Origin: UBA1205 sp045534635 | GTDB lineage: Bacteria; Bacteroidota; Bacteroidia; Bacteroidales; WCHB1-69 | Reading direction: 5' to 3' | Length of the DNA stretch: 64,000 nt | Assembly (NCBI GenBank): GCA_045534635.1 | Contig: JAZSKB010000044.1 | Coordinates: 1 to 64,000, forward strand | In this document: positions 1-7,991 of the stretch, in pieces | Position numbering within the stretch: the stretch's first letter is position 1 | Layout of the letters: the number at the start of each line of letters is the position of its first letter | Made by a program: the position numbers and the translations under genes | The notes under the pieces: generated by a model | What the model saw: the letters and a program-made list of their open reading frames with translations, nothing else | What the model was told of the DNA's origin: nothing | Database searches by the model: none

Positions 1-177
1 ATGCTTACAATCAAAAATGCAACCGCAAATGTTCAAATATTTGACATAACCGGTCGTGAAATTATGCACGTAGAAAACAAAGGCGAAGCATTGTTACAAA
101 TCAATGTATCCAACTTGTCAAAAGGAATGTATTTTGTAAAAATAGGCAACTATACCACCAAGTTTGTGAAAGAATAA
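1..177 (+). CDS. C-terminal part of a probable T9SS-secreted protein (5' truncated)
   Basis: The frame is open from the first base of the window and stops at TAA 175-177, so only the last 58 residues are seen. They show the hallmarks of the type IX secretion C-terminal sorting domain: a beta-strand segment with VQIFDITGRE, then NVSNLSKGMYFVKI and a short basic tail ending TKFVKE. In this family the domain directs export through the SprA pore and is removed or attached at the cell surface. The catalytic or adhesive part of the protein lies upstream of the window, so its function is unknown. The sprA gene found at 28-35 kb fits such a cargo. Confidence 0.75.
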   Translation: MLTIKNATANVQIFDITGREIMHVENKGEALLQINVSNLSKGMYFVKIGNYTTKFVKE

Positions 178-219
178 TTAAAGATAGCATTTTTTTTAAC
201 GTTAATATATATATCACTT

Positions 220-249
220 CAAGCCCTGCAGCCTTGCGGGGCTTGTTTT
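220..249 (+). terminator. Rho-independent terminator after the secreted-protein gene
   Basis: A GC-rich hairpin with arms CAAGCCC and GGGCTTG is followed by TTTTAT. It lies 43 bases after the stop codon and is one of the few GC-rich stretches here. Confidence 0.7.
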
Positions 250-325
250 ATGTAAAAAAATAGATAATTCTGCTATCAAGTTGAATATTTATTTATTAGC
301 ATAGTGTTATATTAAAAAAAAATGT

Positions 326-333
326 TATCTTTG
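326..333 (+). promoter_or_regulatory. Bacteroidota -7 box for etfBA
   Basis: TATCTTTG, followed by CAAAA, lies 39 bases before the etfB start and matches the Bacteroidota consensus TAnnTTTG. Confidence 0.65.
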
Positions 334-372
334 CAAAATCAATAATAATATGAAGTAAAAATAAATCATAAT

Positions 373-1155
373 ATGAAAATAGTTGTTTGTATAAAGCAAG
401 TTCCAGATACAACAGAGATAAAAATAGATGCTGTAACTGGTACCTTAATTAGAGATGGAGTTCCAAGTATTATGAATCCAGATGACAAAGGAGGTTTGGA
501 AATGGCTTTACAATTAAAAGATACTTATGGAGCAGAAGTTACAGTGTTAACAATGGGTCCCCCACAAGCAGAAGCCATTTTAAGAGAATCGTTTGCAATG
601 GGAGTAGATAATGCTATATTGTTGACAGATAGAGCATTTGCAGGAGCAGATACTTTGGCAACATCGCGAGCAATAGCAGCGGCTTTGAAAAAAATGGATT
701 TTGATTTGGTTATCACAGGTCGTCAAGCAATAGATGGTGATACCGCTCAAGTAGGTCCTCAAATTGCAGAACATTTACAATTGCCACAAATATCTTATGT
801 TGTCAATGCAGAATATGATGGTAATCAGAATTTTATTGTTAAAAAAGAAACGGAAGAAGGGTATCAAATGTTATCAGTAGAAACTCCATGTGTTTTTACT
901 GTATTGGCTTCAGCAAATAAGGCACGTTATATGAGTGTTAATGGAATAATGGAAGCCTTTGATAAAAATGTAGAAATCTGGACAGCCGATAAAATGGATA
1001 TAGATACCTCATTATTGGGATTGAGTGGATCTCCGACAAGAGTTAAAAAATCTTTTACCAAAGGAGCAAAAACAGCAGGAGAAACATACAATGTAGATGC
1101 AGAAGAAGCAGTAGGTATTATTATTAGTAAATTGAAAGAAAAATTTGTTATTTAG
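373..1155 (+). CDS. etfB: Electron transfer flavoprotein subunit beta
   Basis: 260 residues, the usual EtfB length. It begins MKIVVCIKQVPDT, the characteristic first strand of the family. The ETF-beta signature is visible around residues 110-135 (DLVITGRQAIDGDTAQVGP). EtfB binds AMP or a second flavin and forms a heterodimer with EtfA, passing electrons between acyl-CoA dehydrogenases or other flavoproteins and a carrier. etfA begins 4 bases after its stop, so the two are co-transcribed. No acyl-CoA dehydrogenase lies nearby, so the redox partner cannot be named from this window. Start chosen at ATG 373, downstream of a clear promoter box. Confidence 0.95.
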   Translation: MKIVVCIKQVPDTTEIKIDAVTGTLIRDGVPSIMNPDDKGGLEMALQLKDTYGAEVTVLTMGPPQAEAILRESFAMGVDNAILLTDRAFAGADTLATSRAIAAALKKMDFDLVITGRQAIDGDTAQVGPQIAEHLQLPQISYVVNAEYDGNQNFIVKKETEEGYQMLSVETPCVFTVLASANKARYMSVNGIMEAFDKNVEIWTADKMDIDTSLLGLSGSPTRVKKSFTKGAKTAGETYNVDAEEAVGIIISKLKEKFVI

Positions 1156-1159
1156 AGTT

Positions 1160-2167
1160 ATGGATAAGTCAGCATATAAACATGTATTTGTTTTTGTAGA
1201 ACAAAGAGATGGAATAATTCAGTCAGTAGCCTTGGAACTTTTGGGTAAGGCTCGCCAATTGGCAGAACAATTGAATGAAAAAGTTGTTGCATTGTTCCCC
1301 GGGGATAATATTACCTCTCAAGCACAAACGCTTATAGAATATGGAGCAGATGAAGTAATTTGCATAGATAATCCAGAATTAAAAGATTATTTAACAGAAC
1401 AATATAGTCAAGCATTGTATCAAGCGATTTTACAATACAAACCATCAATAGTATTGTTTGGAGCAACAACTATTGGAAGAGATTTAGCCCCAAGATTATC
1501 AGCCAAATTGTCAACTGGTTTGACAGCGGATTGTACTCGCTTGGAAATATCAGAAGAAGGTCAATTGATGATGACAAGACCCGCATTCGGTGGCAATTTA
1601 ATGGCAACAATTATGTGTACCGAACATCGTCCTCAAATGTCAACAGTAAGACCAGGAGTAATGCAAAAAAATGAGCGAGATGTCAATCGTAAAGGGCAAG
1701 TTTTAACATTTGACCCCACTTTCGATAAATCTCAATTTAAAGTAAAATTGTTGCAGACTGTAAAAAATGAAAAATCTAACATGGATATTACAGAAGCAAA
1801 AATTTTAGTTTCTGGAGGTCGTGGTGTGGGCAATAAAGAAGGTTTCGCAAAATTAGAATCTTTAGCCAAACTTTTGGGAGCACAAGTTTCTGCTTCAAGA
1901 GCAATGGTAGATACAGGTGTAATGGAACACGATAGACAAGTAGGTCAAACAGGTAAAACAGTTCGTCCTGATTTGTATTTTGCTTGTGGAATATCCGGAG
2001 CAATACAGCATCTTGCAGGTATGGAAGAATCTGATTTTATTATTGCTATCAATAAAGATGAATTTGCTCCTATATTCCAAGTGGCAGATTTAGGTATAGT
2101 AGGAGATGTTAACAAGATTATTCCATTGTTGACCGAACGTTTATCTAAAATTCTTGCAGATAGATAA
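1160..2167 (+). CDS. etfA: Electron transfer flavoprotein subunit alpha
   Basis: About 335 residues. The N-terminal adenine-nucleotide-hydrolase-like half begins KHVFVFVEQRDG. The C-terminal half carries the FAD-binding segment: SGGRGVGNKEGF, then SRAMVDTGVMEHDRQVGQTG, and LYFACGISGAIQHLAGM. Together with EtfB it forms the FAD-containing electron carrier. I chose ATG 1160, four bases after the etfB stop. An upstream in-frame TTG at 1145 would overlap etfB and add five residues not expected in the family. A strong hairpin follows the gene. Confidence 0.95.
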   Translation: MDKSAYKHVFVFVEQRDGIIQSVALELLGKARQLAEQLNEKVVALFPGDNITSQAQTLIEYGADEVICIDNPELKDYLTEQYSQALYQAILQYKPSIVLFGATTIGRDLAPRLSAKLSTGLTADCTRLEISEEGQLMMTRPAFGGNLMATIMCTEHRPQMSTVRPGVMQKNERDVNRKGQVLTFDPTFDKSQFKVKLLQTVKNEKSNMDITEAKILVSGGRGVGNKEGFAKLESLAKLLGAQVSASRAMVDTGVMEHDRQVGQTGKTVRPDLYFACGISGAIQHLAGMEESDFIIAINKDEFAPIFQVADLGIVGDVNKIIPLLTERLSKILADR

Positions 2168-2228
2168 TATTTTGTCAAGAGACAATATTTATAATTTATA
2201 GAATTATTATAAAACTTGGTTTTCATAC

Positions 2229-2257
2229 AAAAAAAGAGGCTTTTGCCTCTTTTTTTA
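2229..2257. terminator. Bidirectional terminator between etfA and hutU
   Basis: A run of A, arms AGAGGC and GCCTCT around a TTTT loop, then a run of T. The symmetric A and T tracts make it usable on both strands. It overlaps the last bases of the convergent urocanate hydratase gene. Confidence 0.8.
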
Positions 2258-4249
2258 TATGTTGTCAATAATAGACTCATCAACTAAATAGGGTAGTGTA
2301 ACTTTTAAATTTGGATTTTCAGCCATTGCTCTTTTTATAGCAAACATAGCCCCTTGGTTTCTTGCCCAAGAACGACGAGAAATGCCATTGTTAACGTCCC
2401 AATAAAGCATCATTTTTAAACGTTCATCGGCAGCCGAAGAACCATCGAGAAGCATACCAAAACCACCATTGATAACTTCCCCCCAACCGACACCGCCACC
2501 ATTGTGAATACTTACCCAAGTAGCACCACGGAAAGAATCACCAATAACATTTTGAATAGCCATATCTGCAGTAAAAGATGAACCATCGTAAATATTAGAT
2601 GTTTCTCTAAAAGGAGAATCTGTTCCAGAAACATCGTGATGGTCTCTTCCTAAAACAATAGGAGCAGATATTTTACCTTCTTTTATTGCTTTATTGAACG
2701 CTTCTGCAATACGAATTCTACCTTCTGCATCTGCATATAAAATACGTGCTTGAGAACCTACAACCAATTGATTTTCTTTTGCTCCTGCTATCCATTGAAT
2801 ATTATCTCGCATTTGTTGGCTAATTTCATCAGGAGCATTTTTTGCAATAGATTCTAAAACTTCCATAGCGAGTAAATCTGAGGTTTCTAAATCTTCGGCT
2901 TTACCTGAAGTACAAACCCATCTAAATGGTCCAAATCCGTAATCAAAACACATTGGTCCCATAATATCTTGAACATAAGAAGGATATTTGAATCCAGATT
3001 TATCTTCATTCAAAATATCAGCACCAGCACGACTTGCTTCCAATAAGAAAGCATTGCCATAATCGAAGAAATACATTCCTTTGTTAGTCAATAAGTTAAT
3101 AGCATTTACTTGTCTGCGTAAACTTTCTTGAACTTTTTCTTTAAATAATTGTGGATTTTCTGCCATCATCACTTTGGATTCTTCAAATGAAAGTCCTACA
3201 GGATAATAACCACCAGCCCAAGGATTGTGTAAAGATGTTTGGTCAGAACCTAAATCCACTTTAATATTGTTTTTAGCACAATATTCCCATAAGTCAACGA
3301 CATTTCCTTGATAAGCAAAAGAGCGGGCAATACGTTGATTTCGAGCGTTATCAACTTGTACAAAAAGTTCTTCTAAATTATCATGAACTTCATCGACCCA
3401 TCCTTGTTTGAATCGTTTTTGAGTAGCGTTTGGATTGATTTCAGCGGTAATTGATACCACTCCAGATATATTTCCTGCTTTAGGTTGAGCTCCACTCATA
3501 CCACCCAATCCAGCAGTTATGAATAGTTTTCCTGCGGTTTTACCACCAATTTTTCGAGCAGCATTGAGTACGGTAATTGTTGTTCCGTGTACAATTCCTT
3601 GTGGTCCAATGTACATATAAGAACCAGCGGTCATTTGTCCGTATTGGCTAACACCTAATGCGTTGAAACGTTCCCAATCATCTGGTTTTGAGTAGTTTGG
3701 TATAACCATACCATTGCTAACTACTACTCGAGGAGCATTAGGGTGCGAAGGATACAAACCCATAGGGTGTCCGCTATACATTACCAATGTTTGTTCATCA
3801 GTCATTTCTGATAAATATTTCATTGTCAGAAGATATTGAGCCCAATTTTGGAAAACAGCCCCATTGCCACCGTATGTGATGAGTTCGTGAGGATGTTGAG
3901 CCACTTCTGGGTCTAAGTTATTTTGAATCATTAGCATAATAGCCGCCGCTTGTTTACTTTTGGCAGGATATTCATTGATAGGGCGTGCATACATTTTATA
4001 TCTTGGACGGAAACGATACATATATATTCTGCCGTATTTATTTAATTCTTCTGCAAATTCTTTAGCTAATACCGAATGATGTTTAGGATTAAAATATCGC
4101 AATGCGTTACGGATTGCTAATTTCTTTTCGCTATGAGAAAGAATAGCCTTTCTTTTGGGTGCGTGATTGACATTTGTGTCATAATCTTGCATCGGCGGTA
4201 ATTCCGATGGTATCCCCTGCATAATATCTTTTTGAAAGTCAGTCATCAT
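2255..4249 (-). CDS. hutU: Urocanate hydratase (long form)
   Basis: 664 residues, matching the long urocanate hydratases of Bacteroidota and animals (about 660-680) rather than the 555-residue form of Proteobacteria. It adds water to urocanate to give imidazolone propionate in histidine breakdown, using tightly bound NAD. Visible family segments include ELITYGGNGAVFQNWAQYLL near residue 120, the NAD-binding LFITAGLGGMSGAQPKA near 240, and SIHNGGGVGWGEVINGG near 600. No hutH, hutI or formiminotransferase gene is adjacent, so the pathway must be encoded elsewhere. The two first codons are both ATG, so the start is uncertain by one residue. Confidence 0.95.
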   Translation of the reverse strand: MMTDFQKDIMQGIPSELPPMQDYDTNVNHAPKRKAILSHSEKKLAIRNALRYFNPKHHSVLAKEFAEELNKYGRIYMYRFRPRYKMYARPINEYPAKSKQAAAIMLMIQNNLDPEVAQHPHELITYGGNGAVFQNWAQYLLTMKYLSEMTDEQTLVMYSGHPMGLYPSHPNAPRVVVSNGMVIPNYSKPDDWERFNALGVSQYGQMTAGSYMYIGPQGIVHGTTITVLNAARKIGGKTAGKLFITAGLGGMSGAQPKAGNISGVVSITAEINPNATQKRFKQGWVDEVHDNLEELFVQVDNARNQRIARSFAYQGNVVDLWEYCAKNNIKVDLGSDQTSLHNPWAGGYYPVGLSFEESKVMMAENPQLFKEKVQESLRRQVNAINLLTNKGMYFFDYGNAFLLEASRAGADILNEDKSGFKYPSYVQDIMGPMCFDYGFGPFRWVCTSGKAEDLETSDLLAMEVLESIAKNAPDEISQQMRDNIQWIAGAKENQLVVGSQARILYADAEGRIRIAEAFNKAIKEGKISAPIVLGRDHHDVSGTDSPFRETSNIYDGSSFTADMAIQNVIGDSFRGATWVSIHNGGGVGWGEVINGGFGMLLDGSSAADERLKMMLYWDVNNGISRRSWARNQGAMFAIKRAMAENPNLKVTLPYLVDESIIDNI

Positions 4250-4275
4250 TATAAAAGTTTTATCTTAATAGATTG

Positions 4276-4283
4276 CAAAGATA
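4276..4283 (-). promoter_or_regulatory. -7 box for hutU
   Basis: TATCTTTG on the minus strand, followed by CAATC, 26 bases before the start codon. Confidence 0.65.
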
Positions 4284-4527
4284 ACATTTTTTTTTTATAC
4301 GATAAAATGTTGTTTCTATATTTTAATTTAAAATTAAGTATAAAATAATTGATAATTAGGTAAATATAATGTATATTAAAAAAAATGTTCGATTTTGTAT
4401 GTTTTTTTTCTATTTTTTTTACTGAATGTTATAATAAATTGAATATTAAATTATTATGTGTTTTTTTTGAAAAAAATGTGTGTTTTTTTTTATTTTTTTT
4501 AAGAAAATGAACAATAAAAATTAAAAT
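4284..4527. other. AT-rich spacer with repeated T tracts between hutU and metK
   Basis: The divergent spacer upstream of the hutU promoter is almost free of G and C. It contains several plus-strand runs of eight or more T, especially 4398-4500. I see no gene, no clear TAnnTTTG box for metK and no recognisable SAM riboswitch. The tracts may act as an intrinsically bent or nucleoid-protein-binding region; that is inference. Confidence 0.4.
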
Positions 4528-4566
4528 ATGTCGTTTTTAACTGAAAATAATATAAAAAAAAATAAG

Positions 4567-5874
4567 ATGGCATATTTATTTACATCAGAATCAGTTTCAG
4601 AAGGACATCCAGATAAAGTAGCAGACCAAATATCCGATGCCTTGTTAGATGAATTTTTAAAACAAGACCCAGATTCTAAAGTTGCTTGTGAAACGCTTGT
4701 AACAACAGGTTTGGTAATATGTGCAGGAGAAGTAAAATCTAAAGCATACGTAGATGTGCAAGAAACGGCACGTAATGTAATAAAAGAAATAGGATACACC
4801 AAAGGAGAATATATGTTTGAAAGTAAATCTTGTGGTGTGATTTCTGCAATTCACGAGCAATCACCAGATATTAATCAAGGAGTAGTACGTCAAACAGAAG
4901 AAGAACAAGGAGCAGGCGATCAAGGAATGATGTTTGGTTATGCTTGTGAAGATATGGATAATTATATGCCATATCCGATAGATTTGGCGAATCGTTTTAT
5001 TGCGGAATTGACAAGAGTGAGAAAAGAAGGTCGCAGAATGAAATATTTGCGTCCAGACGCAAAAGTTCAGGTAACAATGTCTTACACCGATAAAGGTAAA
5101 GCGGAAAGAATTGATACATTGGTATTTTCAGTACAACACGATGAATTTTTAGGAAGTGAAGAAAGAATGCGTAGTGTTATCGAAGAGGATATAAAAAAGA
5201 TTATTATTCCATCGGTAAAGAAAAGATTGCCTGCACGCGTAAAAAGATTGTTTAAGAAAGATTATAAATTATATGTAAATCCTACAGGAAAATTTGTAGT
5301 AGGAGGACCTCATGGCGATACAGGGTTGACAGGTAGAAAAATTATAGTAGATACTTATGGCGGAAAATGTCCTCATGGAGGAGGGGCATTTTCAGGAAAA
5401 GATGCTTCAAAAGTTGACCGTTCTGCAGCATACGCCGCTCGTCATATTGCGAAAAATATTGTCGCTGCTGGTATAGCAAAAGAATGTACAATACAAATAT
5501 CTTACGCTATCGGAAAGGCTCAACCTGTGAGTTTAAATGTGAATACACATGGAACAACCAAATTGAGAATAAAAAATAAACTTGTTTCTGATAGTAAAAT
5601 AGTACAAGTAATATCCCAATTGTTCGATTTAACTCCATACGGTATCAATAAACGTTTTGGATTGAAAAATCCTATTTATTTACCAACGGCATCTTGTGGA
5701 CATTTTGGTATAGAACCTTATCATAAAGAAGTAGAAGTTTTTTATGATGGACAAGGTGTCAAAAAACGTAAAATTGATGAAGAAATGAGAAACTTTAAAA
5801 CAGTTGAATTTTACGCATGGGAAAAATTGGATTATGTTGATAAAATTAAAGATGCGTTTCATAAATTAAAATAA
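4567..5874 (+). CDS. metK: S-adenosylmethionine synthetase
   Basis: 435 residues from ATG 4567. It makes S-adenosylmethionine from methionine and ATP. The start MAYLFTSESVSEGHPDKVAD is the family's conserved opening with the ATP-binding HPDK. The GAGDQGMMFGYA segment, the GGPHGDTGLTGRKIIVDTYGG loop and the HGGGAFSGKD motif are all intact. An upstream in-frame ATG at 4528 would add 13 Lys/Asn-rich residues not seen in the family, so I prefer 4567. SAM made here feeds QueA, MtaB and the DNA methyltransferase elsewhere in the window, as in any cell. Confidence 0.96.
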   Translation: MAYLFTSESVSEGHPDKVADQISDALLDEFLKQDPDSKVACETLVTTGLVICAGEVKSKAYVDVQETARNVIKEIGYTKGEYMFESKSCGVISAIHEQSPDINQGVVRQTEEEQGAGDQGMMFGYACEDMDNYMPYPIDLANRFIAELTRVRKEGRRMKYLRPDAKVQVTMSYTDKGKAERIDTLVFSVQHDEFLGSEERMRSVIEEDIKKIIIPSVKKRLPARVKRLFKKDYKLYVNPTGKFVVGGPHGDTGLTGRKIIVDTYGGKCPHGGGAFSGKDASKVDRSAAYAARHIAKNIVAAGIAKECTIQISYAIGKAQPVSLNVNTHGTTKLRIKNKLVSDSKIVQVISQLFDLTPYGINKRFGLKNPIYLPTASCGHFGIEPYHKEVEVFYDGQGVKKRKIDEEMRNFKTVEFYAWEKLDYVDKIKDAFHKLK

Positions 5875-5878
5875 AAAG

Positions 5879-5907
5879 TAAAGCAGTCGGCGAAGCCGAC
5901 TGCTTTA
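5879..5907. terminator. Terminator hairpin after metK
   Basis: A perfect 13-bp stem (TAAAGCAGTCGGC and its complement) closed by a GAA triloop, starting 4 bases after the metK stop. No long T run follows beyond the stem's own T residues, but the stem is very stable for this genome. Confidence 0.7.
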
Positions 5908-6070
5908 CTCAATCATTAACAAATTAATAAAAACTGTATTGTGCGTAAATTTTGCAACGTAATATTAAACGAATATGTTGAAAAAAATGTTTCAAAATTA
6001 ATAAAGAAAATTTTTTTTGTTAGTGTTAAATAATTGATAATTAAAATAATAAATTAAAAATATATAAAAG

Positions 6071-7528
6071 ATGAATACAAAGAATTTGCAACCTGTACAA
6101 TTATGGGAAAATTTTAAGAATATTTGTAGTATTCCACACCCATCTAAACATGAAAAACAGATTACCACTTTTTTGATAGAGTGGGCAAAACAACGTAACA
6201 TCGAAGTTAAACAAGACGAAGTCGGAAACTTAATCTTTGTTAAAGCGGCAACTCCGGGTATGGAAAATCGTAAAAAAGTTATTTTACAAGGTCATATCGA
6301 TATGGTACCTCAAAAAAATAGCGATAAAGTACACGATTTTACCAAAGACCCTATTGAAATGATGATAGGAGAAGATGGTTGGGTTAGAGCCAATGGAACA
6401 ACTCTTGGTGCCGATAATGGTATTGGTTGTGCTGCAGCATTGGCAGTATTGGAATCTAATGATTTGATACATGGTCCAATAGAAGTATTAATCACCGTTG
6501 ATGAAGAAACAGGAATGACAGGAGCCTTCGGACTTAAACAAGGCTTGTTGTCAGGTGATATATTAATCAATTTAGATTCTGAAACAGAAGGAGAATTGTA
6601 TGTAGGTTGTGCCGGTGGTTTAGATGCTAACATAGAAATGCAATATAAAACAGAATCGACTCCAGCGGATATGCAAGGTGTGCGTATTTCAATAACTGGC
6701 TTAAAAGGCGGTCATTCTGGTATGGATATCATATTGGGAAGAGGCAATGCTAATAAGATTGCTACTCGTTTGTTAAGAAAAGCAATTAACGATTATGGAG
6801 TTCGTCTTGCAAATTTAGATGGAGGAAGTTTAAGAAACGCAATTCCTCGTGAAGCATTTATAACAGTAGCAGTTCCGAGCAATAAATACGATGCATTTAT
6901 TGAATTTATAAATAATTTTAAAGCAATAATACATTCAGAATTTGCATTAACAGAACCAACATTAAGTATAGAAATAGAAAAAATAGCAGTTCCAAGTACT
7001 ATAATTGATGCAAATGATCAAAAACGTATGATAAATATGATATTGGCATTGCCCAATGGCGTTATGCGTATGAGTGATTCTATGGCAAATTTGGTAGAAA
7101 CATCAACAAATCTTGCAATTGCTAAAACAGAAAATGGCGTATTGTCAGTAAAATGTTTGTTGCGTAGTTCTGTTGATAGTGCCAAAGAAGCAGTAGGCGA
7201 AAAAATGTCTGCTATTGCAGAAATGTCAGGAGCATCAATAACATTGACAGGAGCCTATCCGGGTTGGAAACCAAATATGGAATCGCCGATATTGAAAACA
7301 ATGCAAAAAGTATATAGCGATTTGTACAACAAAGAAGCAGAAATAAAAGCAATTCATGCAGGTTTAGAATGCGGATTATTTGGAGGAATGTATCCTCATT
7401 GGGATATGATTTCTTGTGGACCAACTATTTGTTATCCTCATTCTCCTGATGAAAAAGTAAATATAGATAGTGTTGAGAAATTTTGGAATTTCTTGATTGA
7501 AACATTGAAGAATATTCCTATAAAATAA
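6071..7528 (+). CDS. pepD: Aminoacyl-histidine dipeptidase (M20 family)
   Basis: 485 residues, the family's usual length. It is a cytosolic zinc dipeptidase that cleaves Xaa-His dipeptides. Metal-site motifs are visible: LQGHIDMVPQK near residue 78, GTTLGADNGIGCA near 115, and TVDEETGMTGAFG near 145 with the catalytic Glu pair. The dimerisation lid contains GLKGGHSGMDI near 215. The C-terminal histidine ligand region is GPTICYPHSPDEKV near 460. It stands alone between terminators. No clear promoter box is visible in the AT-rich 5' region. Confidence 0.93.
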   Translation: MNTKNLQPVQLWENFKNICSIPHPSKHEKQITTFLIEWAKQRNIEVKQDEVGNLIFVKAATPGMENRKKVILQGHIDMVPQKNSDKVHDFTKDPIEMMIGEDGWVRANGTTLGADNGIGCAAALAVLESNDLIHGPIEVLITVDEETGMTGAFGLKQGLLSGDILINLDSETEGELYVGCAGGLDANIEMQYKTESTPADMQGVRISITGLKGGHSGMDIILGRGNANKIATRLLRKAINDYGVRLANLDGGSLRNAIPREAFITVAVPSNKYDAFIEFINNFKAIIHSEFALTEPTLSIEIEKIAVPSTIIDANDQKRMINMILALPNGVMRMSDSMANLVETSTNLAIAKTENGVLSVKCLLRSSVDSAKEAVGEKMSAIAEMSGASITLTGAYPGWKPNMESPILKTMQKVYSDLYNKEAEIKAIHAGLECGLFGGMYPHWDMISCGPTICYPHSPDEKVNIDSVEKFWNFLIETLKNIPIK

Positions 7529-7553
7529 TTCATGTTTTTTTTGTTTTTTTTCA

Positions 7554-7601
7554 AAAACTTTAACCTTTGAGTGTTAATTCAAAGGTTAAAGTTTTATTTT
7601 T
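7554..7601. terminator. Strong terminator after pepD
   Basis: A 17-bp perfect stem (AAAACTTTAACCTTTGA and its complement) with an 8-base loop, followed by ATTTTTTT. Confidence 0.8.
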
Positions 7602-7616
7602 TTGAGGCAATTGGAT

Positions 7617-7650
7617 AATGAATAACAATAAAATTTGTATCTTTGCAAAA
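7617..7650 (+). repeat. Promoter-bearing element shared with the RM-flanking repeat
   Basis: This 34-base segment matches the reverse complement of 24024-24057 and 26554-26587 at 33 of 34 positions. The single difference is T instead of C at 7636. The match contains the -7 box, so it is a mobile or recurrent promoter element rather than a random TAnnTTTG match. Confidence 0.7.
7638..7645 (+). promoter_or_regulatory. -7 box upstream of the accessory locus
   Basis: TATCTTTG followed by CAAAA inside the shared 34-base element. It is the only clear box upstream of the 7.8-10.4 kb genes. Confidence 0.6.
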
Positions 7651-7764
7651 TGTAATAACCAAGAATAAGTATAAAATAAATAATTGATAGTCAATATGTT
7701 GTGATTGTCTCTATAGATGTTGATAGTTAAAAGATTATTGCATATTTGAAACAAATAATAGAGA

Positions 7765-7959
7765 ATGAGAAGAGATTTTTTTCAGAGAAGCCTTTTTGAC
7801 GATATTGTTTTAAAAAAAAATCAACAAAATGTTGAAGTTTTTATTTCTGATACCATAGTGTCAAAATATAAATCTTATTCTCTACAAGATTATATAAAAG
7901 ATATTGAAACCAATGGTTTGAAAATGACTTGGACGTATATGTGTATAATAATCTTATAA
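7765..7959 (+). CDS. Short hypothetical protein, possibly a truncated remnant
   Basis: A 64-residue reading frame that starts MRRDFFQRSLFDDIVLKKN and ends in a hydrophobic CIIIL just where an ATAATAAT repeat begins. I do not recognise it. It sits between the shared promoter element and the EVE-like gene, so it may be a leader gene of that operon or the N-terminal stub of a lost gene. Its end, an abrupt hydrophobic tail running into low-complexity DNA, favours truncation. The evidence that it is translated is weak. Confidence 0.3.
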   Translation: MRRDFFQRSLFDDIVLKKNQQNVEVFISDTIVSKYKSYSLQDYIKDIETNGLKMTWTYMCIIIL

Positions 7960-7979
7960 TAATATAATAATATAATAAT
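7956..7979 (+). repeat. Three tandem copies of ATAATAAT
   Basis: An octamer repeated exactly three times, ending directly at the GGAGGAAG ribosome-binding sequence of the next gene. It covers the stop codon of the preceding short frame. Confidence 0.7.
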
Positions 7980-7987
7980 GGAGGAAG
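7980..7987 (+). promoter_or_regulatory. Unusually strong Shine-Dalgarno sequence
   Basis: GGAGGAAG lies 5-12 bases before ATG 7992. Genes of this genome almost never carry an SD core, so this one fixes the start and suggests foreign origin. Confidence 0.6.
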
Positions 7988-7991
7988 AAAA

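Noticed and set aside
1145..1159. Longer etfA starting at TTG 1145
   Set aside because: It would overlap etfB and add residues absent from the family; ATG 1160 follows the etfB stop by four bases.
4250..4566. A SAM-sensing riboswitch upstream of metK
   Set aside because: No recognisable SAM-I, SAM-II or SAM-IV helices; the region is almost pure A/T with T tracts.
4528..4566. Longer metK starting at ATG 4528
   Set aside because: The extra 13 residues are Lys/Asn-rich and the conserved family start begins at ATG 4567.
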